Positions 1-6,487 of a stretch of DNA of 15,581 nucleotides are shown one piece after another (within the stretch, counting starts at the first letter, position 1; every line of letters begins with the position of its first letter). Origin of the DNA: Brevundimonas sp. UBA7534 (GTDB lineage: Bacteria; Pseudomonadota; Alphaproteobacteria; Caulobacterales; Caulobacteraceae). The position numbers were made by a program, and so were the translations under genes. The stretch is from the NCBI RefSeq assembly GCF_002479325.1, contig NZ_DLMO01000123.1, positions 386 to 15,966 of the forward strand, written 5' to 3'. Below the pieces are notes generated by a model. That model saw nothing but the letters and a program-made list of their open reading frames with translations, did not search any database and was not told the DNA's origin.

Positions 1-59
1 CTAAACGTCCCGAGATTGATGCGCGGCTGAAGCCGCCGGCGTGGTACAAGGGCGCATGA
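1..59 (+). CDS. Possible C-terminal tail of an unidentified upstream gene
   Basis: A reading frame is open from base 3 to a TGA at 57-59 and would encode a tail reading KRPEIDARLKPPAWYKGA. The TGA overlaps the ATG of the next gene as ATGA, a typical coupling junction, which is the main reason to think it is a real gene end. Only 18 codons are visible, so the family cannot be named; the tail is loosely like some glutathione S-transferase ends, but that is a guess. The first 20 bases are identical to the start of holA in the same frame, which is odd and may mean a duplication or an assembly fault. Confidence 0.35.
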   Translation, partial: KRPEIDARLKPPAWYKGA

Positions 60-250
60 CCGAAGAGAACACGCCGAGCGCCGCCGACAAGCTGAAGCGG
101 GCGCTCGCCGCCAAGAAGGCGCTGAGAAGCGGCAAGACCGGTCATGGCTTCAACGCCCAGTCGGGCGCCAAGGCCGAGGAAAGGGCGGTCGCCGCGCGTA
201 ATCAGGCGATGGCCAAGCCGGCGTTCCGCCGGGCGTCGAAGCGCGGCTAG
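56..250 (+). CDS. Small basic hypothetical protein, 64 residues
   Basis: I do not recognise a named family. The product is short, hydrophilic and strongly basic, rich in Ala, Lys and Arg, with a predicted helical N-terminal half (SAADKLKRALAAKKAL), a Gly/Asn-containing middle (GHGFNAQSGAKAEE) and a basic end (FRRASKRG). It has no signal peptide, membrane segment or cysteine. The composition would suit a nucleic-acid-associated protein, but nothing proves that. I chose ATG 56 over GTG 41 because ATG 56 forms an ATGA overlap with the stop of the upstream frame, suggesting translational coupling. The TAG stop forms the first bases of a 12-bp inverted repeat that follows. It converges on holA. 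Confidence 0.6.
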   Translation: MTEENTPSAADKLKRALAAKKALRSGKTGHGFNAQSGAKAEERAVAARNQAMAKPAFRRASKRG

Positions 251-302
251 AGCGAAATCGGTCGAGTTGGACGCCGTCCGGCTCGGCTCAGATTTCGCTC
301 TA
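248..302. repeat. Long inverted repeat between convergent genes
   Basis: TAGAGCGAAATC at 248-259 is exactly mirrored by GATTTCGCTCTA at 291-302. Inside lie two more pairs, CGAG/CTCG (263-266/282-285) and GGAC/GTCC (269-272/276-279, loop GCC), so the whole piece can fold into one long interrupted hairpin on either strand. It includes the stop codon of the small gene. It has no flanking T-run, so it is either a non-classical bidirectional terminator or a dispersed intergenic repeat. Confidence 0.65.
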
Positions 303-309
303 GGATCAA

Positions 310-375
310 CTGAAGCCTGATCCACGGCATCTGCGGAATCGCGAAGCGACTCAACCTCAGCTGATCAGGCTTTAG
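310..375. repeat. Second inverted repeat at the holA 3' end
   Basis: CTGAAGCCTGATC at 310-322 is mirrored by GATCAGGCTTTAG at 363-375, 13 bp with one mismatch and a 40-nt loop. The right arm contains the TAA stop of holA. Together with the preceding hairpin it fills the 121-bp gap between two convergent genes and may end transcription or protect mRNA ends from both sides. There is no T-run to make it a classical terminator. Confidence 0.5.
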
Positions 376-1424
376 AGCCCCAAGCGTCTGGCCTTGCCGG
401 CGATTTCCAGCAGAAGGCGTTCGGCGATCAGCTGATCGGGCATCCCCGTCGTCTTGGTCGCCACGTCGGCGGTGTTGATGCTGTCCAGCGTCTCGTCCAG
501 CGCCTCCAGCCGCCAGGAGCGGGCCTGCCGCAGCATTTCGGCCTCCTGTTTCCAGAATACTCCCGCCGCCTTGGCCGCCTCCTTGGCGTTCGCTCCGTTC
601 GCCTGCAGGATATTGATCCGCCTGAGCTTTCCCAGATGTATCGCTGCGGATCGCACGGCCAGCACAGACGATTCCCCCTCGGCGAGGGCGCGCCTCAGCG
701 CCGATTGGGCCGGGCCGGGCCGGGCGCCGAAGGCCTGGAGCGCCGCATCCGACAGGGAGGCGTCCGGCTCCACGCCCAGATGCGTCTCCAGCTCCTCCAG
801 GTCGATGCTGCGGCCCGAGCCGGGGCCGACGAACAGGGCCAGGCGCTCGATCTCCTGGCGCATCAGCCCGCGTTCGCGCGGCAGGCGGGCGACGAAACGA
901 TCCAGGGCGTCGGAGGTCAGGCCCACCTTGTCGGCGGCCAGCGCCTCGCGAACCATGCGCGCGACGTCGCCGGTCTCGTCCTCGTAGCAGACGATGCCGA
1001 CGGCGCCGGTCTCCTTTTCGGCGGTCTTGCGAAGGGCGGACTCTCGGCCCAGCTGGTCGGCCTCGACCACCAGCATGGCGTCGGGATTGTAGCCGCCCTC
1101 GGCGTGGATCTTCACCGCCGCCGCCACGGCCTTGTCCACCCCGGCCTTGAAGGTCGACAGGCGCACGCGCACCAGACGCCGTCCACCCATCATGGACAGG
1201 GCCGTCAGCGCCTCTTCCAGCCTGGTCTCGTCGCCGTCGATGTCGCTGTCGGTCAGGACGGTGACGTTGAACGGGTCGTTCAGGTCGGGGGTGACAGTGC
1301 GGCACAGGATCTCGGCGCGCTCGGCGACGCCGGACCGGTCCTTGCCGTGGATCACCGCCGCCCGCACCGCCGGATCGGGCGCCTTCAGGAAACGATCAAT
1401 CTCGGGACGTTTAGAGAGGATCAT
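372..1424 (-). CDS. holA: DNA polymerase III subunit delta
   Basis: HolA is the delta subunit of the clamp loader; it opens the beta sliding clamp so that it can be placed on primed DNA. The 350-residue product has the normal length. The N-terminus MILSKRPEIDRFLKAPD, a P-loop-like region without the lysine-serine signature (VIHGKDRSGV, about 25-34), and the block SMMGGRRLVRVR (about 77-88) are as expected for delta, which binds no ATP itself. The rest is helical, as in the delta collar domain. The ATG lies 10 nt after the lptE stop, and GGTGAG overlapping that stop can serve as ribosome binding site, so it is probably the last gene of the leuS-lptE-holA run. In Caulobacter I recall parB next to holA; here an unrelated plus-strand gene follows instead. 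Confidence 0.92.
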   Translation of the reverse strand: MILSKRPEIDRFLKAPDPAVRAAVIHGKDRSGVAERAEILCRTVTPDLNDPFNVTVLTDSDIDGDETRLEEALTALSMMGGRRLVRVRLSTFKAGVDKAVAAAVKIHAEGGYNPDAMLVVEADQLGRESALRKTAEKETGAVGIVCYEDETGDVARMVREALAADKVGLTSDALDRFVARLPRERGLMRQEIERLALFVGPGSGRSIDLEELETHLGVEPDASLSDAALQAFGARPGPAQSALRRALAEGESSVLAVRSAAIHLGKLRRINILQANGANAKEAAKAAGVFWKQEAEMLRQARSWRLEALDETLDSINTADVATKTTGMPDQLIAERLLLEIAGKARRLGL

Positions 1425-1434
1425 CGGGGGCGGC

Positions 1435-1914
1435 TCACCGGCCGGCCAGCGCCTGCATCAGGTCCAGGCGGATCAGACGGGCCAGTTCTGCGGCGGCGCG
1501 CTCTTCCCCGTCCTGCTGGGCGGCGATGGCGGCGTAGGGCTGGTCGGCGGCGGCGTAGGTGGTGGTCACCGTCTCGGTCCCCGTCAACGGCGTCCCGCCC
1601 GAAGCCGGCGTCAGGATCCAGGTCGCCTTGACCGTCAGCTCATAGCGGGTGGCCGTGTCGTCGATCCGGCGGCCCAGGGAGCGGCGGTCCTGCTCGACGC
1701 GCGTGTCCAGACGATAGAGCGGCGCGGCGCCGCGATCCCAGGCCAGGGCGTCCTCCAGCTGTTCGCGCAGGCGATACCCCAACCGGTCGTCCTGGGTCGT
1801 GACCGCGATGCGACGCAGCGACGAGCCCACGCCTGGATCGGCGTAGAGCGGTGTGAACCCGCAGGCCGAAACCAGCGGGGTCGCCAGCAGCAGCGCCAGA
1901 AGGGCGCGCCGCAT
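1435..1914 (-). CDS. lptE: LPS-assembly lipoprotein LptE
   Basis: LptE is an outer-membrane lipoprotein that plugs the LptD barrel and helps deliver lipopolysaccharide to the cell surface. The product has 159 residues, with a hydrophobic signal peptide and a lipobox LVSAC, so Cys18 should be the lipidated first residue of the mature protein. It is followed by GFTPLY, the hallmark start of alphaproteobacterial LptE. The remainder (RRIAVTTQDDRLGYRLREQLEDAL, then a strand-rich TRYELTVKATWIL region and a helical end) suits the family's two-helix, four-strand fold. Its ATG overlaps the leuS stop by one base (TGATG), so translation is likely coupled. It was formerly called RlpB. Confidence 0.85.
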   Translation of the reverse strand: MRRALLALLLATPLVSACGFTPLYADPGVGSSLRRIAVTTQDDRLGYRLREQLEDALAWDRGAAPLYRLDTRVEQDRRSLGRRIDDTATRYELTVKATWILTPASGGTPLTGTETVTTTYAAADQPYAAIAAQQDGEERAAAELARLIRLDLMQALAGR

Positions 1915-4463
1915 CAGCCGGCCACCAGGTTGACGATGCGGTCTTTGACCACGACGATCTTCTTCACGCTCAGACCCTCCAGTCGCGCCTTGACCGTCTC
2001 GTCGGCCAGGACCAGCGCCTCGACCGCCGACGGTTCCATGCCGCGCGCCACGCGGATTTCCGCCCGGCGCTTCCCGTTGATCTGGATGGGCAGGACCACC
2101 TCGTCATCGGCCGCCAGAGCAGCGTCCCACACGGGCCACGGCGCGTCCAGAACCATCCCTTCTTCACCAAGGCGGGTCCAGCATTCCTCGGCCAGATGGG
2201 GGGTGAAGGGGGCGATCAGCCGGGCCAGGGCCGACAGGGCCTGACGACGCGCGTCGCCGCCGGCCTGAGCCGTGTCGCGAATGACGGCGACAAAGGCGTA
2301 CAGCTTGGCGATGGCCGAGTTGAAGCGGAAGCCTTCGACGCCTTCCGATACGGCCTTGATGGCCTTGTGCGTCTCGCGCAGCAGCTCGGCGTTGGCCTTG
2401 TCCTCGCCGGCGAAGGCGGGGTCGTAGGCGTCGAACAGCGACCAGGCGCGCTGGACGAAGCGGCTGGCGCCCTCCACCCCGCCGGGGGTCCATTGCACGT
2501 CCCGCTCGGGCGGACTGTCGGACAGGACAAACAGGCGGCCGGCGTCGACGCCGTGGCTCTCCAGGATTTCCGCCGGGGCGACGACGTTCTTCTTGGACTT
2601 GGACATCTTCTCGATGTCGCCGATCGTCAGGGTCTCGCCGGTCGACAGCTGACGCGCCGCGCGGACGCCGCCGTCATTGCTCAGCTCGACGTCGGTGGGC
2701 TCGACCCACTGGCCGTCGGGGCGGCGATAGGTCTCATGGACCACCATGCCCTGGGTGAACAGGCCGGCGAACGGCTCCTTGACGTTCATCAGGCCGGCGT
2801 CGCTGAGCGCGCGGGTGACGAAACGGGCGTAGAGCAGGTGCAGCACCGCATGCTCGACCCCGCCGATGTACTGGTCGACCGGCAGCCAGCGGTCGGCGGC
2901 GACCTTGTCGATCGGCTGAGCGGCCTTGGGGTCGGTGAATCGAGCGAAATACCAGCTGGAGTCCACAAAGGTGTCCAGGGTGTCGGTCTCGCGCGTCGCG
3001 TCGGCGCCGCACGACGGGCATTTGACGTGCTTCCACGTCGGATGCCGATCCAGCGGATTGCCGGGAATATCGAAGGTGACGTCCTCGGGCAGTTCGACCG
3101 GCAGCTGATCGGCCGGAACCTCCACCGGGCCGCAGGCCGGGCAGTGGATGATCGGAATGGGGCAGCCCCAGTAGCGCTGACGCGACACGCCCCAGTCGCG
3201 CAGGCGATAGATGGTCGCGCCCTGGCCGGTTCCGGCCGCCTCGACGCGACGCACCGCCTCGGCCTTGGCGGCCTCGATGTCCAGCCCGTCGAGGAAGTCG
3301 GAATGGAAGATCGTCCCCGGACCGACATAGGCCTCGTCGGCCACGGCGAAGTCGTCGCCGGCGCCCTCGGGGCGCACCACGGGGATGACCGGCAAGTCGT
3401 ACTTGCGGGCGAAATCCAGGTCGCGCTGGTCGTGCGCCGGGCAGGCGAAGATGGCGCCCGTGCCGTACTCCGACAGGATGAAGTTGGCGATCCAGACCGG
3501 AACCTCGGCGCCGGTGAAGGGGTGGAGGACCTTCAGCCCGGTGTCCCAACCGATTTTCTCGGCCTGTTCGATGTCGGCCTGGGAGGTGCCGCCCTCGCGG
3601 CATCTGGCGACGAACTCGGCGACGCGCGGATCGGCTTCGGCCAGTTGTTTCGACAGGGGGTGATCGGGGGCCAGGCCCAGGAAGCTGGCGCCGAACAGTG
3701 TGTCGGGGCGGGTGGTGTAGATCTCGACCCCGGCGTCGAACCCTTCGGGCGCGGGTCCGGCGAAGGCCCAGGTCATCTGCAGGCCCTTGGAGCGGCCGAT
3801 CCAGTTCTCTTGCATCAGCCGGACCTTCTCGGGCCAGCGGTCCAGCGTCTTCAGCCCGTCGATCAGGTCGTCGGCATAGTCGGTGATGCGCAGGAACCAC
3901 TGGTTCAGCTTGCGCTTCTCCACCACCGCGCCCGAGCGCCAGCCGCGCCCGTCGATGACCTGCTCGTTGGCCAGGACGGTGTTGTCGACCGGGTCCCAGT
4001 TGACGACGCCGTCCTTGCGATAGACCAGGCCGCGCCGATACAGCTCCAGGAACCAGGCCTGCTGCTTGCCGTAGTATTCCGGGTCGCAGGTGGCGAACTC
4101 GCGCGACCAGTCCAGCGACAGCCCCAAGAGCTTCAGCTGCTCGCGCATGGCGGCGATGTTGGAATAGGTCCAGCCCTTGGGGTGGATGCCGCGCTCCATG
4201 GCCGCGTTCTCGGCCGGCATGCCGAAGGCGTCCCAGCCCATCGGGTGCAGAACGTCGAAGCCCTGGGCGCGCTTTGACCGCGCCACCACGTCGCCCATCA
4301 CATAATTGCGGGCATGGCCCATGTGGATGTTTCCCGAAGGATAGGGAAACATTTCAAGCACATAGTACTTCGGCCGTCCGGTGTCCCTCGTGACGAAGGC
4401 GTCGGCCTGGGCCCAGCGGGCCTGCTGGCGGGGTTCGGCGGTCTTGGGTTCGTAGCGGGCCAC
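1914..4463 (-). CDS. leuS: Leucyl-tRNA synthetase
   Basis: This class I aminoacyl-tRNA synthetase charges tRNA-Leu in the cytoplasm. The 849 residues match the bacterial family length. The HIGH motif is HMGH at 47-50 within YPSGNIHMGHARNY, and KMSKS is at 619-623. The CP1 editing domain is intact: the threonine-rich TTRPDTLFG starts at Thr250, and GTGAIFACPAHDQRD places the editing aspartate at 345. CPxC pairs (HCPACG and KCPSCG) suggest zinc-binding knuckles. DSSWYFARF and the C-terminal anticodon-binding region are present. The start codon is GTG, with AGGA five bases upstream. The 5' leader holds a terminator-like hairpin and tandem repeats, so expression may be attenuated. It is the first gene of the leuS-lptE-holA run. 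Confidence 0.97.
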   Translation of the reverse strand: MARYEPKTAEPRQQARWAQADAFVTRDTGRPKYYVLEMFPYPSGNIHMGHARNYVMGDVVARSKRAQGFDVLHPMGWDAFGMPAENAAMERGIHPKGWTYSNIAAMREQLKLLGLSLDWSREFATCDPEYYGKQQAWFLELYRRGLVYRKDGVVNWDPVDNTVLANEQVIDGRGWRSGAVVEKRKLNQWFLRITDYADDLIDGLKTLDRWPEKVRLMQENWIGRSKGLQMTWAFAGPAPEGFDAGVEIYTTRPDTLFGASFLGLAPDHPLSKQLAEADPRVAEFVARCREGGTSQADIEQAEKIGWDTGLKVLHPFTGAEVPVWIANFILSEYGTGAIFACPAHDQRDLDFARKYDLPVIPVVRPEGAGDDFAVADEAYVGPGTIFHSDFLDGLDIEAAKAEAVRRVEAAGTGQGATIYRLRDWGVSRQRYWGCPIPIIHCPACGPVEVPADQLPVELPEDVTFDIPGNPLDRHPTWKHVKCPSCGADATRETDTLDTFVDSSWYFARFTDPKAAQPIDKVAADRWLPVDQYIGGVEHAVLHLLYARFVTRALSDAGLMNVKEPFAGLFTQGMVVHETYRRPDGQWVEPTDVELSNDGGVRAARQLSTGETLTIGDIEKMSKSKKNVVAPAEILESHGVDAGRLFVLSDSPPERDVQWTPGGVEGASRFVQRAWSLFDAYDPAFAGEDKANAELLRETHKAIKAVSEGVEGFRFNSAIAKLYAFVAVIRDTAQAGGDARRQALSALARLIAPFTPHLAEECWTRLGEEGMVLDAPWPVWDAALAADDEVVLPIQINGKRRAEIRVARGMEPSAVEALVLADETVKARLEGLSVKKIVVVKDRIVNLVAG

Positions 4464-4479
4464 GGTCGTCCTGAAATCG

Positions 4480-4531
4480 AAAAGGGCGCTGCCGCCCTCC
4501 GGCTCAACTAGCCCGAAGGACGACAGCGCCC
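4480..4531 (-). promoter_or_regulatory. Terminator-like hairpin in the leuS leader, possible attenuator
   Basis: Read on the minus strand, GGGCGCTG (4531-4524) pairs with CAGCGCCC (4491-4484). Inside is an 11-bp stem with one bulged G and two G-U pairs, closed by a five-base loop, and the outer stem is followed directly by TTTT. This has the form of an intrinsic terminator, ending about 16 bases before the leuS GTG. The left arm can instead pair with AGCGCCC at 4565-4559, so two exclusive structures share one arm, the usual logic of an attenuator. The T-run is short, so termination may be weak. Confidence 0.5.
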
Positions 4532-4566
4532 AAGAAATTTTGCGTCGCGTCGCGAAACGGGCGCTA

Positions 4567-4637
4567 GGCGCTCAAGCAGCCCAAGGGCGATAGCGCGGAA
4601 ACAATGGCGCTAAAGCAGCCCAAGGGGCGGTAGCGCC
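4567..4637. repeat. Two tandem imperfect palindromic repeats upstream of leuS
   Basis: Units at 4567-4598 and 4606-4637 share a core of 21 bases with a single mismatch (4567-4587 against 4606-4626). Each begins with GGCGCT and ends near AGCGC, so each can form a hairpin (GGCGCTA at 4606-4612 with TAGCGCC at 4631-4637; GCGCT at 4568-4572 with AGCGC at 4592-4596). They lie between the DUF3576 stop and the leuS leader hairpin. They could terminate the DUF3576 transcript, be part of leuS control, or be a small dispersed repeat. Confidence 0.6.
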
Positions 4638-4659
4638 AAAGGGAACGCCGGCGCGGACG

Positions 4660-5115
4660 TCAGCCCGCGTTGGCGAGGTTCAACTGCCGCGCGCGGGTCA
4701 GGATCGCATTCTCCAGGTCCGCTTCGGTCTGGGCGGCGACCGGGGCCCCGGTCCACTGGCCGTCGGCGCCCTTCACTTCCTTGGTCACCGTGACGTTCAG
4801 CGCATCGGCGCGCAGGCGGGTGTCCAGGATGAAGACGGTCGCCTTGAAGCGCTCGTTCGGCGTCTGGGGATTGATGTACCAGTCATAGTTGATGACGCCG
4901 CCCCAGGGATCGGCGTTGGCCAGCGGCATGAAGCTGAGCGTGTCCAGCGAGGCGCGCCACAGATAGCCGTTCACCCCGATGCCCTGTTGCACGTCGACGC
5001 GCTGGGTCTTGCGGTCCTTGCCGCCGACGAAGGGGATGCTGGAGCAGGCCGACAGGGCCACGCCGGACAGGAGGGCGACGGCGACGCCGCGAACCAGGGC
5101 CGTGTTGAGGCGCAT
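4660..5115 (-). CDS. DUF3576 family lipoprotein
   Basis: The 151-residue product matches the DUF3576 family of alphaproteobacterial envelope proteins, which has no assigned function that I know of. A signal peptide ends in the lipobox ALSAC, making Cys24 the probable lipidated residue. The mature part starts with SSIPFVGGKDRKTQ and carries the family-like blocks GIGVNGYLWRASLDTLSFMPLANADPWGG and DWYINPQTPNERFKATVFIL, followed by a charged helical end (LENAILTRARQLNLANAG). I chose ATG 5115; a TTG one codon upstream is better spaced from GGAG, so the start could be 5118. It is preceded by its own promoter and a structured leader of about 70 bases. I infer an outer-membrane or periplasmic-face role only from the lipobox. 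Confidence 0.8.
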   Translation of the reverse strand: MRLNTALVRGVAVALLSGVALSACSSIPFVGGKDRKTQRVDVQQGIGVNGYLWRASLDTLSFMPLANADPWGGVINYDWYINPQTPNERFKATVFILDTRLRADALNVTVTKEVKGADGQWTGAPVAAQTEADLENAILTRARQLNLANAG

Positions 5116-5144
5116 CAAGGATAGTCTCCGTAACCATAAGGACC

Positions 5145-5182
5145 GTGCGGGGGTCTGCCCCGCACGCGCGCGGCTCCGCGCG
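5145..5182 (-). other. Two GC-rich hairpins in the DUF3576 5' leader
   Basis: GTGCGGGG (5145-5152) pairs with CCCCGCAC (5158-5165) around a five-base loop, and CGCGCGG (5167-5173) faces CCGCGCG (5176-5182). Both lie between the predicted start of transcription and the DUF3576 start codon, so the mRNA leader should be highly structured. The function is unknown; mRNA stability or translational control are possible. Confidence 0.5.
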
Positions 5183-5192
5183 GGAGCAGGGC

Positions 5193-5223
5193 TCTATAAC
5201 ACGGTGAAAAGGGGCGATGACAA
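5193..5223 (-). promoter_or_regulatory. Predicted housekeeping promoter for the DUF3576 gene
   Basis: On the minus strand a TTGTCA -35 box (5223-5218) is followed after 17 bases by GTTATA (5200-5195); the overlapping TTATAG and TATAGA readings give spacings of 18 and 19. Transcription would start near 5187, giving a leader of about 70 bases. This is the clearest sigma-70-like pair in the intergenic DNA of this window. Confidence 0.5.
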
Positions 5224-5334
5224 GGCGAAGCGCGCGGCGCGCCCGCGCCCGTCGGCGTCAGATCGAAGCCCAAACGCCTCGCCGTGGTCCGATTCCCGTG
5301 ACGCTCGCGCCACATCGCACTGCAACAATGACGG

Positions 5335-5359
5335 GGAACCGGGTTATGCGGACGACGTT
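5335..5359 (+). promoter_or_regulatory. EcfG (sigma-T) type stress promoter motif, GGAAC-N16-CGTT
   Basis: GGAAC at 5335-5339 and CGTT at 5356-5359 are separated by exactly 16 bases, the known consensus for the general stress sigma factor EcfG of alphaproteobacteria (SigT in Caulobacter). It points toward the ntrZ-like gene, with transcription expected near 5366 and a leader of about 100 bases. The match is exact, but one short motif can occur by chance. Confidence 0.5.
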
Positions 5360-5362
5360 GCG

Positions 5363-5391
5363 TTGACCGGGCGGGCCTCTGATGTCTAATC
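5363..5391 (+). promoter_or_regulatory. Possible housekeeping promoter for the ntrZ-like gene
   Basis: TTGACC at 5363-5368 is followed after 17 bases by CTAATC at 5386-5391, roughly like the Caulobacter housekeeping pattern (TTGAC then GCTA-rich). It lies just after the EcfG-type motif, so the gene may have two stacked promoters. The -10 match is weak. Confidence 0.3.
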
Positions 5392-5464
5392 GCGGGGTTC
5401 ACGGTCGTATAAGGCCGGTTCAGGATTTGTCGGTGCGTCGTCGGGCGCGCCTGAAGGGTTGGAA

Positions 5465-5848
5465 ATGCGTCTTGGCGCTTTCATCGCTGTCGCCGCCGTG
5501 ATTTCGGTCACGGCCGCCGCGGGTTCCGCTGCGGCGCAGTCGCGCACGCCTTCGGTGTCGCTGACCGAAGCCCAGCAGGCCCAGCGCAACGCCCCCGCCC
5601 AGCAGCGTCGGGGTCTGCGCCTGAACGACAACGGCCGCTGGGGCCTTGATTTCAACCTGAACCAGCCTGTCGGTCGCGAAACCGACTGGGGCGATGTCGA
5701 GGCCGGCGCCTATTATCGGCTGAACGATCGCCTGCGCGTCGGCGCCGCCGCCGCCGTGGCCTCGCCCGAGGCCGATCCGGCTCGCGCGCCGGAAACCAAC
5801 GGCCGCGCCCAGCCGCGCGTGCGTCTGGAAACCATCTTCAAGTTCTGA
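5465..5848 (+). CDS. ntrZ: NtrZ-like periplasmic protein
   Basis: The 127-residue product has a clear Sec signal peptide with likely cleavage after Ala24 (SAAA-QS). The mature part has a Gln/Ala-rich stretch (LTEAQQAQRNAPAQQRR) followed by GRWGLDFNLNQPVGRETDWGDVEAGAYYRLNDRLRVG and ends RVRLETIFKF. The name rests on resemblance and on gene order: I recall the Caulobacter NtrZ gene close to leuS and DUF3576. There NtrZ is a periplasmic protein linked genetically to the NtrY-NtrX two-component system. The alternating strand pattern and terminal Phe also resemble a small outer-membrane protein, which is an alternative. I chose ATG 5465 over TTG 5459. Its stop abuts that of the ThiE-like gene (TGATCA). 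Confidence 0.6.
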   Translation: MRLGAFIAVAAVISVTAAAGSAAAQSRTPSVSLTEAQQAQRNAPAQQRRGLRLNDNGRWGLDFNLNQPVGRETDWGDVEAGAYYRLNDRLRVGAAAAVASPEADPARAPETNGRAQPRVRLETIFKF

Positions 5849-6487
5849 TCAGGCCGGGGCCTGAAAGGCCGCCTGGATCGCCGAAACCGCCGCCAGACCG
5901 CAGGCGCCTGACGCGACCAGCGCCCCTGCATTGCCGACCGTGATTCCGCCCAGCGCATAGACGGGCCGGCGTGCAGCGTCGACCCGGCCGCGAAAGCCCT
6001 CCACGCCCAGCGCCGGCCGGGCGGCCGAGGCTCCGCCGGCGGGAAAGACCGGCGACAGCACCAGGGCGTCCAGTCCTTCGCCGGCGACAGGGCCGCCGTG
6101 CCAGGCGGCCGTCAGCAGCCAGTCGGGATGGACCGCGCGCATCGCCTGCGCCTGGCCCGCCGCGCGTTCGGGCAGGTGCAGGCCGTCGGCCTGGACCGCC
6201 TCGGCCAGGGCCGGGTCAAGGCCGACCAGAAGCCGGACCCCGGCGCGGCGCGTCGCCTCGCGCAGGCGGCGGCCGGTCTCTGCGGCATCGTCGCGCCCGA
6301 AGGCGCGATAGACCACGCCGGCCCCGGCGGGCAGGCGGGCCGCCGTCTCCCACGGCCGGGGGGTGCGCTCGGGATCCGTGAAGAACAGCAACGGCGGCAG
6401 GCTGACAGCGCCCGCCTGGCGGTTTAGAGCCGTGGCGGCGTTCCAGAGCGCGCGCGCCTCATCGCTGTAGCCGTCCGGCAGGGTCAT
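5849..6487 (-). CDS. Thiamine phosphate synthase family protein (ThiE/TenI-like), divergent
   Basis: The 212-residue product has the ThiE/TenI TIM-barrel pattern: ADGLHLPER (where ThiE has GVHLGQ), LDALVLSPVFPAGGASAARPALG, then VYALGGITVGNAG and ACGLAAVSAIQ for phosphate binding. True ThiE joins the thiamine pyrimidine and thiazole. Here several hallmark ThiE residues are absent: no QLRxK, no Asn-Asp pair (VGLDPALAEA), no Gly-x-Ser (LLTAAWHGG) and no lysine in the SPVF loop. A histidine in TAAWHG aligns with the TenI SVHS block. So the fold is likely but the activity is uncertain. A frame stays open upstream, but its extension is antisense to yggS, so ATG 6487 is preferred, sharing two bases with the yggS ATG. 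Confidence 0.75.
   Translation of the reverse strand: MTLPDGYSDEARALWNAATALNRQAGAVSLPPLLFFTDPERTPRPWETAARLPAGAGVVYRAFGRDDAAETGRRLREATRRAGVRLLVGLDPALAEAVQADGLHLPERAAGQAQAMRAVHPDWLLTAAWHGGPVAGEGLDALVLSPVFPAGGASAARPALGVEGFRGRVDAARRPVYALGGITVGNAGALVASGACGLAAVSAIQAAFQAPA

Noticed and set aside
2196..4277. 693-codon open frame on the plus strand opposite leuS
   Set aside because: Antisense shadow of leuS, which is complete with HIGH, KMSKS and editing motifs. The product has no recognisable domain.
4461..4660. T-box riboswitch upstream of leuS
   Set aside because: No T-box bulge (AGGGUGGNACCGCG-like) is visible, and alphaproteobacteria seldom use T-boxes. The structures seen fit an ordinary attenuator or repeats better.
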